Positions 23,252-31,325 of a stretch of 35,565 nucleotides of DNA are shown here, in pieces; within the stretch, counting starts at the first letter, position 1, and every line of letters begins with the position of its first letter. The position numbers were made by a program, and so were the translations under genes. The notes under the pieces were generated by a model. That model searched no databases, had not been told where the DNA came from, and was given only the letters and a program-made list of their open reading frames with translations. The stretch spans positions 1 through 35,565 of the forward strand of contig CALBKM010000014.1 in assembly GCA_937895705.1 (NCBI GenBank), read 5' to 3'. The stretch is from an uncultured Clostridia bacterium (GTDB taxonomy: Bacteria > Bacillota > Clostridia > Lachnospirales > Lachnospiraceae).

Positions 23252-24310
23252 ATGAGAATGAAGAAGTTATTGGCGGGGCTCTGTTGTCTGGCGATGCTTT
23301 TCGGTTTGGCAGCCTGCGGCGGAGACGGTGGCAGCGAAGATGCCGGTGTAACCATGGCAGTCGGAACAAATACGCCTACCCCGAGTCCGGAGCCTACCGC
23401 AACCCCGGAACCGACGGCAACCCCGGAGCCGACAGCAACGCCGGTACCGGTACATGAGCCGGCTAAGCTTGAGACCAACGGGTATCCGCGAGAGTATACA
23501 AAGTTCAATAAGGACTATGCGGGAAAGGTTGTGGATATTGAGTACACCACCTATGCATACGCAGATAACGGCGAAGAAATCACAAAGCATGCATATGTAT
23601 GCCTGCCGCCGCAGTATGACGAGAAGGGTCAATATAATGTAATTTACCTGATGCACGGTATCGGCGGTACAGAACAGGAATGGGGAATTAACGGAGTGTT
23701 TGATGATATCCGTGTTGCAATGGACAATCTGATGTTTTACGGGGAAGCGGAACCGTTTATTATCGTGGTTCCGAACGGCCGCTCCTGCGTCAATTATACC
23801 GATACCAGTTTTGCAAATATGAATTCTTTCTATTCCTTCGGTCAGGAGCTTAGAAACGATTTGATTCCGTACATCGATGCGAATTTTGCAACCTATGCGG
23901 AATATGACGAGAATGGCTATGATTTGACCGCAGCCCGTGATCACCGCGCTATGGCGGGGCTTTCCATGGGCGGTATGCAGACCATCAACATCGGTTTGTG
24001 TGAGTGTCTGGATATCATCAGTTACTTTGGCGCATTTTCCGCAGCACCGACCTCCTATGAGGCGAAGGTAGTAGCGGAAAAGATTGCGGCATTTGATGAA
24101 AAGTATGATATCAATTACTTTTACAACATCTGCGGTCTCAGCGACGGAACTGCACTGGCAAGTGCAAAGGCAGCGGTAAACGGTCTGGACGGACTGTCCG
24201 ACAGAATTACCGATGGGGAAAACTTCATGTGGCATGAGGTGCCGGGCTACCATGATCACAAGGTATGGCACTTGGGTCTGTATAATTTTGCACAGTTGGT
24301 ATTTAAGTAA
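23252..24310 (+). CDS. Lipoprotein CE1 feruloyl esterase
   Basis: After a lipobox GLAA-C and a TPEPTATPEPT stalk (about 45-70) comes one CE1 domain closely related to the esterase half of the preceding gene. Motifs are LMHGIGGTEQEWG, nucleophile S238 in GLSMGG, and H334 in GYHDHKVWHLGLYNF. Surface-anchored, it would release ferulate or related acids from arabinoxylan. It is third in the marR operon and is followed by a terminator. Similarity to the CE1 half upstream suggests tandem duplication, one copy having gained or lost a GH10 partner. Acetyl-xylan esterase activity is an alternative within CE1. Confidence 0.92.
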   Translation: MRMKKLLAGLCCLAMLFGLAACGGDGGSEDAGVTMAVGTNTPTPSPEPTATPEPTATPEPTATPVPVHEPAKLETNGYPREYTKFNKDYAGKVVDIEYTTYAYADNGEEITKHAYVCLPPQYDEKGQYNVIYLMHGIGGTEQEWGINGVFDDIRVAMDNLMFYGEAEPFIIVVPNGRSCVNYTDTSFANMNSFYSFGQELRNDLIPYIDANFATYAEYDENGYDLTAARDHRAMAGLSMGGMQTINIGLCECLDIISYFGAFSAAPTSYEAKVVAEKIAAFDEKYDINYFYNICGLSDGTALASAKAAVNGLDGLSDRITDGENFMWHEVPGYHDHKVWHLGLYNFAQLVFK

Positions 24311-24328
24311 AATCCGAAAAGAAAAACG

Positions 24329-24361
24329 AGGCGGACTGTCTTTACGGGCGGCCCGCCTTTT
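24329..24361 (+). terminator. Terminator of the marR-CE1/GH10-CE1 operon
   Basis: Stem built on AGGCGG/CCGCCT, extended with one mismatch and some G-U pairs, then TTTTG. Confidence 0.75.
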
Positions 24362-24443
24362 GCGTGCAGGAAACAGGACGGGAGGTGCGATTGTACAGCC
24401 GGCAATAAGGTACGGACACGAAAAAACGTTAATGTAAATTTTA

Positions 24444-24472
24444 TTGACAAATATTGCTTGCGATGTTAAAAT
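24444..24472 (+). promoter_or_regulatory. Promoter of the last CE1-like lipoprotein gene
   Basis: TTGACA, 17-base spacer, TAAAAT. No TTAG-N4-CTAA box was seen. Confidence 0.75.
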
Positions 24473-24526
24473 ATATGTAAATAATACTTACGTTTGCTGT
24501 AAGGGCAAAGAAAGGAGTATGGGAGA

Positions 24527-25606
24527 ATGCAAAAGAGAAAGAAGAGAACATTGCTTACGGTATGTCTGGCTATAGCGCTCGGCGTGCTGTGTGCTTGCGG
24601 GTCAGACGGAGAGGAGGCCGCATCCCCTTCCTTGGCTCCCACCGGAGCTATGGTATCGGATCAATCGGGAACGGAGGGAGAGTTGACCGGTCAACCGGAG
24701 GTGACCCCAACGCCGGTGCCGACAGAGACACCGACTCCGACACCGGAACCCACCCATGCGCCGGCGAAGAATGAGGGAATCGAGATTCCGGCCGAGTACA
24801 GAAAACTTAAGAGGGATGCGTCGGGAACGGTGGAGGAAATCACCTATACGACGAGGGACTACTACGGAACCGGAGAAGAAATGACGAAACCGGCCTATGT
24901 GTATCTGCCTTACGGATATGATGCGGAAAAGCAATATAATGTACTTTTTCTGATGCACAGCGGAGGCGGGGACGAGACGGAGTGGGGACTTCACAAGGAG
25001 TTCTCTTCGGCTAAGCTGGTATTGGACAACTTGATTTATTACGGCGATATCGAACCGGTGATTGTGGTGGCGCCTAACGGCAGAACCGGAGAACATTTTG
25101 CAAATGCGGCGGACTCACATAACGGATTTAAGGATTTCGGCAGGGAACTTCGGGAGGATCTGATTCCGTATATCGATGCAAATTATGCGACTTATGCGGA
25201 GTACAATCCGGAGGGTTACGACGCTGCGGCTTCAAGAGAACATCGTGCCATTGCGGGATTTTCCTTCGGCGCTATGCAGGCGGTTAATGTCGGATTGTGT
25301 GAATGCTGTGACTTGATCGGTTATTACGGCGCGTTTTCTCCGGCAGGGTCAACCTATGAAGCGGAGGAAATCGCAAAGTGTCTGGAGACGTTTGAACCGT
25401 ATGATATCGGCTATGTTTATGCTATTTGCGGAGACCGGGATACCGGATGCATGGCGGCGGGGTACTACGCGTTAATTCCGCTTCCCGAAATGACGGAGAA
25501 GGCGGTATATGGAGAAAATGTAATGATGCAGATTGTGCCGGGAGGCCATGATACCCAGGTGGCCAATCTGGGACTTTACAATTTCCTACAGCTGATATTT
25601 AAGTAG
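24527..25606 (+). CDS. Lipoprotein CE1-like esterase with altered motifs
   Basis: A signal with lipobox VLCA-C is followed by an acidic, then TPTPEPT-type stalk (about 30-82) and a CE1 domain to residue 359. It is clearly homologous to the two lipoprotein esterases upstream (YVYLPYGYDAEKQYNVLFLMH, FGRELREDLIPYIDANYATYAEY). Two motifs differ: the oxyanion loop MHGIGG is MHSGGG, and the nucleophile elbow GxSMGG is GFSFGA around S246. H341 in GGHDTQVANLGLYNF is kept. It is probably still an esterase, perhaps with other acyl or sugar preference. It has its own promoter, apart from the marR operon. SD AAAGGAG. Confidence 0.88.
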   Translation: MQKRKKRTLLTVCLAIALGVLCACGSDGEEAASPSLAPTGAMVSDQSGTEGELTGQPEVTPTPVPTETPTPTPEPTHAPAKNEGIEIPAEYRKLKRDASGTVEEITYTTRDYYGTGEEMTKPAYVYLPYGYDAEKQYNVLFLMHSGGGDETEWGLHKEFSSAKLVLDNLIYYGDIEPVIVVAPNGRTGEHFANAADSHNGFKDFGRELREDLIPYIDANYATYAEYNPEGYDAAASREHRAIAGFSFGAMQAVNVGLCECCDLIGYYGAFSPAGSTYEAEEIAKCLETFEPYDIGYVYAICGDRDTGCMAAGYYALIPLPEMTEKAVYGENVMMQIVPGGHDTQVANLGLYNFLQLIFK

Positions 25607-25669
25607 TGAGTGTTGTGGAATCGGTGCAAATTGCGGATTGCAATAAAGTGTAAAAAATGGTAGACTGTA

Positions 25670-25702
25670 GAGGCAGGGCTTGGGCTCTGCCTCGGTTTGT
25701 TG
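25670..25702 (+). terminator. Terminator after the CE1-like lipoprotein gene
   Basis: 10-bp stem GAGGCAGGGC/GCTCTGCCTC (one G-U), loop TTGG, then a G/T-rich tail. A weak promoter-like TTGCAA-N17-TAGACT (25638-25666) just before it could drive the next gene, placing the hairpin in that leader instead. Confidence 0.65.
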
Positions 25703-25766
25703 TTTGAATCTTGCCGAAGAGGGCAAACGGCAAATGCAGGGTACAAAGGAAAAGGGAGGAAGTCCG

Positions 25767-27029
25767 ATGAGTGAGAGAGAGAGCATTACGCCGGAGCAGC
25801 TGGCGATTTATACGGAGCTTGTGAAAGAGAAGAGAGAGCTTCGGAAAAAGGGGAGCAAAGGTTCGTTATTTTTTTTACTGATTTGTTTTGTGTTCGGTGG
25901 ATGCCTGGGAGGCGCTGCTGTTTTTCTTATGGAAACAGGAGCGGAAGTTATTAAGATACCGGCGCCTTTTCGTGTGAAGGACGGACTGGAATTGTTGTAT
26001 GTATTTGCCGGGATTCTCTGGTTTTACCTTATGTCTATGATACATGTTATCATTCATGAGGCCGGACATCTGGTATTCGGTTTGCTGACCGGGTATGATT
26101 TTTTGTCCTTCCGTGTGCTTTCTTTCACGCTGGTGAAAAGAGACGGAAAGATTATCCGGAAGAAATTAAAGGTAAAGGGCATTCCGGGACAGTGCCTGAT
26201 GGCTCCGCCGGAGTGGAAAGAGGATGGAAGGTATCCGTATGCCTGGTATAATCTGGGCGGTGGTGTACTGAATTTGATTACCAGCCTGTTAGCGGCATTG
26301 TTATTCCTGACCCACAGCCCGTTGGTGGGGTGGGCAGCCGGTATTTTCATCTTTACGGGAGTGATTTTGGGAATTACCAATATTATCCCGATGAGTATGG
26401 GAGTTCCGAATGACGGTAAGAATTGCCTCCTGTGTAAGCAGGCACGGGCCAATCAGAGAGCCTTTTATTTACAGTTAAAGATGAATGCCATGATGAGCGA
26501 CGGTGTTTCCGTAAAGGATATGCCGGAGGAGTTTTTTGTTATGAGTAGCGAGATGCCGCTAAATGCGTTGACCTGTTTTGTGGGGCTGATGAAGTATTAC
26601 CGGCAGTTACAGATGGGTGAGTTTGTACAGGCGAAGGAGTGGCTTGAGGCAATGCTGCAACAGGCGGGAAAGCTTCCGCTTGCCTTCTTGAACACGTTCG
26701 ATCTGGAGAAGGTGTATTGTATGCTCCGGGAGGATGCCCCGTTAGAGGAGGTAGCAGCGACCAGGGCGGTTCTGATGCCGGTGTTTATGCAAAATAAGGA
26801 CATGTCTATTTTACGTGTAAAGTACGCGTATTGTGCACTGCTTACGGAGGAGGAGCGGGAGCTCATTGACTGGCTCGTATATTCCAAAAAGGGGAAGCTT
26901 CCGAAGAAGTTGCCGAAGAGTAAGCCGGAAACCGCGGAACAGCTTTACGAGGACATGGAAAAGGCCTTGGCAAAGCATCCGGTCATCGGAGAAGCACAGA
27001 TGTATCTGGATTTGGCGAAGAATTTATAA
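25767..27029 (+). CDS. M50-like membrane zinc metalloprotease (site-2-protease type), 420 aa
   Basis: The N-terminal half is a polytopic membrane domain. A membrane segment carries H97-E98-A99-G100-H101, the HExxH zinc motif in VIIHEAGHLVFGLLTG. A later segment has NIIPMSMGVPNDG with D216, the N-x2-P...DG motif that supplies the third zinc ligand in site-2 proteases. The C-terminal half (about 230-420) is soluble, helical and TPR-like in look, in place of the PDZ domain of RseP/RasP. Substrate is unknown. The chosen start at 25767 follows AGGGAGGAAG; the longer frame to 25680 begins inside a hairpin. Confidence 0.8.
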   Translation: MSERESITPEQLAIYTELVKEKRELRKKGSKGSLFFLLICFVFGGCLGGAAVFLMETGAEVIKIPAPFRVKDGLELLYVFAGILWFYLMSMIHVIIHEAGHLVFGLLTGYDFLSFRVLSFTLVKRDGKIIRKKLKVKGIPGQCLMAPPEWKEDGRYPYAWYNLGGGVLNLITSLLAALLFLTHSPLVGWAAGIFIFTGVILGITNIIPMSMGVPNDGKNCLLCKQARANQRAFYLQLKMNAMMSDGVSVKDMPEEFFVMSSEMPLNALTCFVGLMKYYRQLQMGEFVQAKEWLEAMLQQAGKLPLAFLNTFDLEKVYCMLREDAPLEEVAATRAVLMPVFMQNKDMSILRVKYAYCALLTEEERELIDWLVYSKKGKLPKKLPKSKPETAEQLYEDMEKALAKHPVIGEAQMYLDLAKNL

Positions 27030-27070
27030 TGACGGAACTTTGTTGTGACATTTGAATTTGAAAAGAAAAG

Positions 27071-27115
27071 CGGGTTGCTTTGTATGCGATTATACAGAAC
27101 AACCCGTTGTTGTTT
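27071..27115. terminator. Bidirectional terminator between the M50-like and MATE genes
   Basis: CGGGTTG/CAACCCG (27071-27077/27100-27106) plus inner TTTGTAT/ATACAGA with one C-A mismatch. T-rich tails lie on both strands (TTGTTGTTTGTTTT on plus, CTTTTCTTTTC on minus). Confidence 0.8.
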
Positions 27116-27151
27116 GTTTTATGGTGGAGTATGTCCTGCCAAGGAGGGAGC

Positions 27152-28531
27152 CTATTTGTTTTCTGCCTTGAGCATCCGGTAATTCTTCCATTTGCCGGAT
27201 AAATAGTAGATGATGCCCGGAACAGAGGTACCATAAGCAGCCAGTCCGTAGCCAAGGAAGAATCCGAACAGGCCGAGGTTCATGACAATACCTAGGATAT
27301 AGCTTAAGCTGATACGAAGTACCACGCCGTCAAGCAAACCGAAAACCAGGTTCAGTTTGGAGTTTCCGATACCGTTCATTAATGCATTGGTGGCACGCAT
27401 CATCAGCATACCCGGGAAGCTGATAATAGCAGCGGTGACAAACTGCTTAATGTATTCCGGGTTAATAACGTCTTCTTCTTTTTTAAAGAAGCCGAAGAGC
27501 TCCTCGGAGAAGAGGAGAAGGATAATGGTAAATAGTGCGTAGAAAATACCGCTGAAAATCAAAATCCAGTTTACGACAGAGGCTGCACGTTTTTGCTTTC
27601 CTGCGGCTACGTTTTGACCGATCATGGAGCTTCCTGCAAGGGTGAGACCGTAGGTGATACGGTTTACCACATCGTCAATCTTAACGCCGGTACCGAAGGT
27701 AGAGGATGCGGTAACGTGTACCTGATTTACCAGGGAGTTTACATACATCATGGAAAGGTTAATGGCACCACTCTGGATAGCAAGCGGTACACCCAAGCGG
27801 GCCAGGTGCTTCGCAGCGGTTTTATCGATAGCAAAGCTTTTTCTCTTAAAATCAAAGCCGAAGGCTTCTTTTCTCTTATATAAGTAAATCAATGCATAGA
27901 TGAATGCAACAGCCTGACCCATAATGGTTGCCAGCGCTGCACCTGAGGTACCCCAATTTAAGAATCTGACAAACAGGATATCCAGAATTAGGTTCAGGAT
28001 GGAAGCAATCAGCACGAAAATAAACGGGCGCTTGGAATCACCCATGCCTCGGAGTACGGCGGATACCATGTTGTAGCCGAAGGTAAAGACATTGCCTAAG
28101 GTGCATATGAGCAGATAATCCCAGGCGTGGTCATATGCCTCGAACGGTGTTTTGAGCAAGTTCAGCACAGGAATACCGATAAAAACACCGATTACCGTTA
28201 AAACAACCGCCAGACTGAGTACGAGAGTAAACAGGGTACCGATGGCGTTATTCAGTTCTTTTTTACGTTTGGCACCGATGAGTTGCGCAATGTAAATCTG
28301 ACCGCCGTTGGAAAAACCTAAGCCCACCATGGTCATGAACATAACAACGGTGCTGCCGTTGGTGACACCGGCTACGGCATTGGTGCCCAGTACTTTGCCG
28401 ACTACAAGCATGTCTACCAGAGAATAGAGTACCTGTAAAGCGTTGGACAGCATAAACGGTAAGGAAAAGCGAATGAGGCTTTTCGGCACGCTGCCGGTGG
28501 TATAGTCGGTAATTAATTTCGTGTTTGCCAT
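27152..28531 (-). CDS. MATE-family multidrug/cation efflux transporter
   Basis: This is a 12-segment inner-membrane antiporter of 459 residues that exports drugs or metabolites using Na+ or H+. The two pseudo-repeats each start with the family pattern (SLIRFSLPFMLSNALQVLYSLVDMLVVGKVLG and a related LGVPLAIQSGAINLSMMYVNSLV). Motifs such as GVTNGSTVVMFMTMVGLGFSNGGQIYIAQLIGAK fit the DinF/NorM-like MATE group of Clostridia. AAAGGAG precedes the start. It is monocistronic, with a promoter about 90 bases upstream and a hairpin-bearing leader. The exported compound cannot be deduced. Confidence 0.93.
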   Translation of the reverse strand: MANTKLITDYTTGSVPKSLIRFSLPFMLSNALQVLYSLVDMLVVGKVLGTNAVAGVTNGSTVVMFMTMVGLGFSNGGQIYIAQLIGAKRKKELNNAIGTLFTLVLSLAVVLTVIGVFIGIPVLNLLKTPFEAYDHAWDYLLICTLGNVFTFGYNMVSAVLRGMGDSKRPFIFVLIASILNLILDILFVRFLNWGTSGAALATIMGQAVAFIYALIYLYKRKEAFGFDFKRKSFAIDKTAAKHLARLGVPLAIQSGAINLSMMYVNSLVNQVHVTASSTFGTGVKIDDVVNRITYGLTLAGSSMIGQNVAAGKQKRAASVVNWILIFSGIFYALFTIILLLFSEELFGFFKKEEDVINPEYIKQFVTAAIISFPGMLMMRATNALMNGIGNSKLNLVFGLLDGVVLRISLSYILGIVMNLGLFGFFLGYGLAAYGTSVPGIIYYLSGKWKNYRMLKAENK

Positions 28532-28562
28532 AATAACTCCTTTATATGTAGCGTGACATTTG

Positions 28563-28649
28563 TTGCGGATACAGAGTCCGCAATGTTTACAAAAAGAAAA
28601 AAGGGAAAGCCCCTTTTTTTTATTATACGAGGTTTTTTGCGGATGTCAA
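28563..28649 (-). promoter_or_regulatory. Promoter and structured leader of the MATE gene
   Basis: Minus strand: TTGACA (28649-28644), 16-base spacer, TATAAT (28627-28622). The transcript would begin within AAAAAAGGG-type sequence that pairs with CCCTTTTTT (28599-28621 region), ending in TTTTTTCTTTTTG, a terminator-like shape. A second hairpin TTGCGGA/TCCGCAA (28563-28583) lies nearer the gene. Confidence 0.6.
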
Positions 28650-28746
28650 GAAAAAGAGGGGAATTAATTAGAATTGTAATTTATACTGCACGGCATACGA
28701 TGTATCCGGCGGGTGTCGCATACATAGAAAAGTTTTCAGAAAGGCA

Positions 28747-28799
28747 TTGACAGTGTAACAATGTTATGTTATCATAATACCAAGGTGTAACATTGTTAC
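28747..28799 (+). promoter_or_regulatory. Promoter with two palindromic operators, YhbD-like/bactofilin operon
   Basis: TTGACA (28747-28752), 17-base spacer, TATCAT (28770-28775). GTAACAATGTTAT (28755-28767) fills the spacer and the perfect palindrome GTAACATTGTTAC (28787-28799) lies just after the start site; centres are 32 bp apart. This suggests autorepression by the first gene. Confidence 0.78.
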
Positions 28800-28813
28800 G
28801 GAAGGAGGTACTC

Positions 28814-29188
28814 ATGGGAGAAGAATTAATTTCCAAAAAAGAGCTGCTGGAACGCTACCGTATCTCTTACGGCGCCTTGTACCGTTGGAAGCGAAAAGGC
28901 CTGATTCCGGAGGAATGGTTTATAAAAAAATCCACGGTGACCGGACAGGAAACTTTTTTTCCGAAAGAGTTGATCTGCGAACGGGTGGAACTGATTCAGA
29001 ATCAGAAGGATGATTTTTCTCTGGATGAATTGTCGAAGCTGTTTCACGAGGAGTCGGAAGCAAAAGCGGTATTGACGGTGAAGACGTTGTATGGAGACAA
29101 GACCTTTTATATAAACGAGATTCAGCAGATATTGCTGGATAACGGTAAGGGAAAGGTAAAGGATTTGACGCAGGAGTTCCTAGGTTAG
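28814..29188 (+). CDS. YhbD-like (DUF4004) MerR-type HTH protein
   Basis: The 124-residue product opens with a MerR-like winged helix (LISKKELLERYRISYGALYRWKRKGLIPEEWFIKK, about 5-40), then a helical region rich in charged residues. The layout and its place before a bactofilin-like gene match B. subtilis yhbD-yhbE-yhbF. The start at 28814 follows AAGGAGG; a TTG at 28793 would add 7 residues inside the operator. The two GTAACA-w-TGTTAC boxes at its promoter suggest that it controls itself and the downstream gene. No effector domain is recognised. Confidence 0.8.
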   Translation: MGEELISKKELLERYRISYGALYRWKRKGLIPEEWFIKKSTVTGQETFFPKELICERVELIQNQKDDFSLDELSKLFHEESEAKAVLTVKTLYGDKTFYINEIQQILLDNGKGKVKDLTQEFLG

Positions 29189-29313
29189 TCAGAAAGGTCC
29201 GGGCTGTGTAGGCAGACCGGCGATAGGTATGTGTGAACGGAAGCATAAGGAGCAAAGTTTTGGATTGAATTACAGGTGACCGGCGGGGGTGCCGGCGAGA
29301 AAGGAGATTAGTG

Positions 29314-30051
29314 ATGGATTTAAATATTTCGGGAAGCGGTCAGATTACGCCGGGAGAGTATGATACGATAAGAGTGAGTGGTAGTGCACAGCTTGGAGAT
29401 GCGGTGCGTTGTAAGAATTTGTATGTGTCCGGTTCTGCCAACGGCAGTAATGTTGTTTGTGAGAAGGATTTTCATATTTCGGGAAGTTGCGGCTTTTCCG
29501 GGAAGGTATCGGTGGGAAATGTTGCGATTTCCGGAGGTTCTTCTTTTGGCGGAGATGTAGAAGCGAAAGAACGTGTGGCCGTTTCCGGGGGGATGAGCTG
29601 CAAAGGAAACGTGAAATGTAAGCAATTTCAGGTGTCCGGTAACAGTAAAGTATCCGGTGATGTGGAAGCGGAGCTGGCAAAGATTCGTGGTGCTCTTGAT
29701 TGTAACGGTTTGTTAAACGCCGAGGAAGTAGACATTGAGTATGAAAAAGGCATGGAAGTGGGTAGTATCGGTGGCAGTAAGATTGTAATTTATAAGCGTC
29801 ACGGAGAAGAGAAAAAGAAGAAGGTGCGTTTGCCGCTGTTTGCTTCTTTGATTAAGAGAACTACGGTGGGTACGGTGTGTGTAAACAACTCTATCGAGGG
29901 TGACGAAATTGCACTGGAAGGTGTGGTATGCCCGCGGGTATCCGGACGTGTGGTGGCCATCGGCGCGGATTGTGAGATAGAGCTTGTGCAGTACAGCGAG
30001 CAGGTGGAGGTATCCCCGGAGGCAAAGGTGGGACGGACGGAGCGGATATAG
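29314..30051 (+). CDS. Bactofilin-like polymer-forming protein (YhbE/YhbF type)
   Basis: This 245-residue protein is built of short repeats with a small residue pattern such as VSGSA, ISGSC, ISGGS and VSGGM about every 16-20 residues, the signature of the right-handed beta-helix of bactofilins (DUF583/polymer-forming cytoskeletal). A basic interruption (YKRHGEEKKKKVRLP, near 168-182) and a second beta-rich part follow. It has no membrane segment. Bactofilins form non-polar filaments that scaffold envelope enzymes. It follows the YhbD-like gene by 125 bp. AAGGAG precedes the ATG at 29314; GTG 29311 is a possible alternative. Confidence 0.82.
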   Translation: MDLNISGSGQITPGEYDTIRVSGSAQLGDAVRCKNLYVSGSANGSNVVCEKDFHISGSCGFSGKVSVGNVAISGGSSFGGDVEAKERVAVSGGMSCKGNVKCKQFQVSGNSKVSGDVEAELAKIRGALDCNGLLNAEEVDIEYEKGMEVGSIGGSKIVIYKRHGEEKKKKVRLPLFASLIKRTTVGTVCVNNSIEGDEIALEGVVCPRVSGRVVAIGADCEIELVQYSEQVEVSPEAKVGRTERI

Positions 30052-30190
30052 GGTCGCTTAGCTTTTTGTGCGGTGTTGCTGTAGAAGCTCCTCGGCGGAT
30101 TGTGTGAATTTGCTGTGGAATTTTCGCAACTGATATCAAGAAAATACTTCTCCGGTTGTGTTATCCTTAATGTGAAAGGAGGGAACCGGC

Positions 30191-31099
30191 TTGTACGAAT
30201 GGAACGAGACGATACAGCGCATGATTGACTGGATTGAGGCGCATTTGACGGAGAATCCGAGCCTGCTCCGGATGTCGGAGGAAATCGGATATTCGCCTTA
30301 TTATGTGTCCACGAAATTCCATGAGATTGTGGGAATGACGGTGAAAAATTACATTGCGGGACGTCGCCTTGCCATGGCGACCTTGGAGATTCGTGATACC
30401 AAGGAACGGATTTTAGATATCGCAGTGAAATACGGTTATTCTTCCCAGGAAGCTCTGACGAGAGCTTTTGTGAGTGCTTACGGGTGCACACCGGCAGCCT
30501 ATCGGAAGAATCCGCGCCCGGTTCGTCTTGCGAATTTACAGGTGGTATTCTTTCCTCAGCATTACACGAATAAAGGAGAACCGACCATGAATACAACAGC
30601 GTTAACAGAGGCAAGAGTAAGAGTAGAGCACATCCCGGCCCACAAATATATCGGTATCTGGGATATCGAGGCATCGGATTACGGACAGTTTTGGGCGCGT
30701 CATGACTGTGACACGGTGTGTGGTATCATCGACAGTATGAGCCACGTATCCCATCCGATTGTCACCGGACATACCGCAGGCTGGTTTTATGAAAACGGCA
30801 AGAAAGGATATTTCTATGGCTTCGGCGTGTCGGAGGACTATGCCGGTGAAATCCCGGAGGGCTTTGAAATGCGAAGCTTCCCGGCCAGTGATTATCTGGT
30901 ATTCTATCACCCGCCCTTTGATTTCTTAAAGGACAACGGTGAGGTCATGGGACGCGTAGAGGGACTTGCCTGGAACTACGACCCGGCAAAGCATGGGAAC
31001 ACATGCTACGAGTGGAACGAGGAAGCCTGTCAGGACTATCAAAGACATTACCCGGAGGGAATCGGGTATGAGGTTCTGAGGCCGGTGAAGAGGAAGTAA
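30191..31099 (+). CDS. AraC-family regulator with GyrI-like effector domain, TTG start
   Basis: Residues 1-110 form an AraC-type double HTH (MIDWIEAHLTENPSLLRMSEEIGYSPYYVSTKF ... AVKYGYSSQEALTRAFVSAYGCTPAAYRKNPRP). Residues about 135-302 form a GyrI-like (BacR_C/effector-binding) domain as in Rob and SbmC, which binds small amphipathic molecules. AAGGAGGG at 30176-30183 lies 7 bases before TTG 30191, fixing the start. Inside the gene, AAAGGAG (30572-30578) precedes an in-frame ATG at 30587 by 8 bases, so the effector domain may also be made alone (170 residues). Targets are not evident. Confidence 0.9.
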   Translation: MYEWNETIQRMIDWIEAHLTENPSLLRMSEEIGYSPYYVSTKFHEIVGMTVKNYIAGRRLAMATLEIRDTKERILDIAVKYGYSSQEALTRAFVSAYGCTPAAYRKNPRPVRLANLQVVFFPQHYTNKGEPTMNTTALTEARVRVEHIPAHKYIGIWDIEASDYGQFWARHDCDTVCGIIDSMSHVSHPIVTGHTAGWFYENGKKGYFYGFGVSEDYAGEIPEGFEMRSFPASDYLVFYHPPFDFLKDNGEVMGRVEGLAWNYDPAKHGNTCYEWNEEACQDYQRHYPEGIGYEVLRPVKRK

Positions 31100-31181
31100 A
31101 GTTGGTGTCGATGAAACCTACGGTATGAGATGCAGGAGTTTCAGGATGTTGAGAGATGAATAATTAAGAGAAGTAATCACG

Positions 31182-31208
31182 GAAAGTCGCGCAGATGCGT
31201 GGCTTTCT
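31182..31208 (+). terminator. Terminator of the AraC-type gene
   Basis: 11-bp stem GAAAGTCGCGC/GCGTGGCTTTC with G-U pairs and loop AGAT; the pyrimidine tail is weak (TCTGTCTCTG). Confidence 0.55.
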
Positions 31209-31273
31209 CTGTCTCTGTAACATTATTCTTCTCCTTTGGTGGCAGGGTTACAATATTATTCCGAGGTTTTTCG

Positions 31274-31302
31274 TTGCATTTATTGAAGGATTACGTTACA
31301 CT
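31274..31302 (+). promoter_or_regulatory. Candidate promoter of the small membrane protein gene
   Basis: TTGCAT, 17-base spacer, TACACT. GTAACATT (31217-31224) and GTTACAAT (31247-31254) lie upstream and recall the box of the YhbD-like promoter, but imperfectly. Confidence 0.45.
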
Positions 31303-31325
31303 GGGGGATGGAAGGAGAAAGAACA

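Noticed and set aside
23218..23508. Minus-strand Gly/Val repeat frame over the CE1 lipoprotein stalk
   Set aside because: Antisense shadow of the TPEPT stalk, same type as over the barnase gene.
28658..28680. TTAGAATTGTAA as a third MarR box
   Set aside because: One half-site is broken (GTAA for CTAA) and it lies upstream of the MATE promoter rather than at an esterase or xylanase gene.
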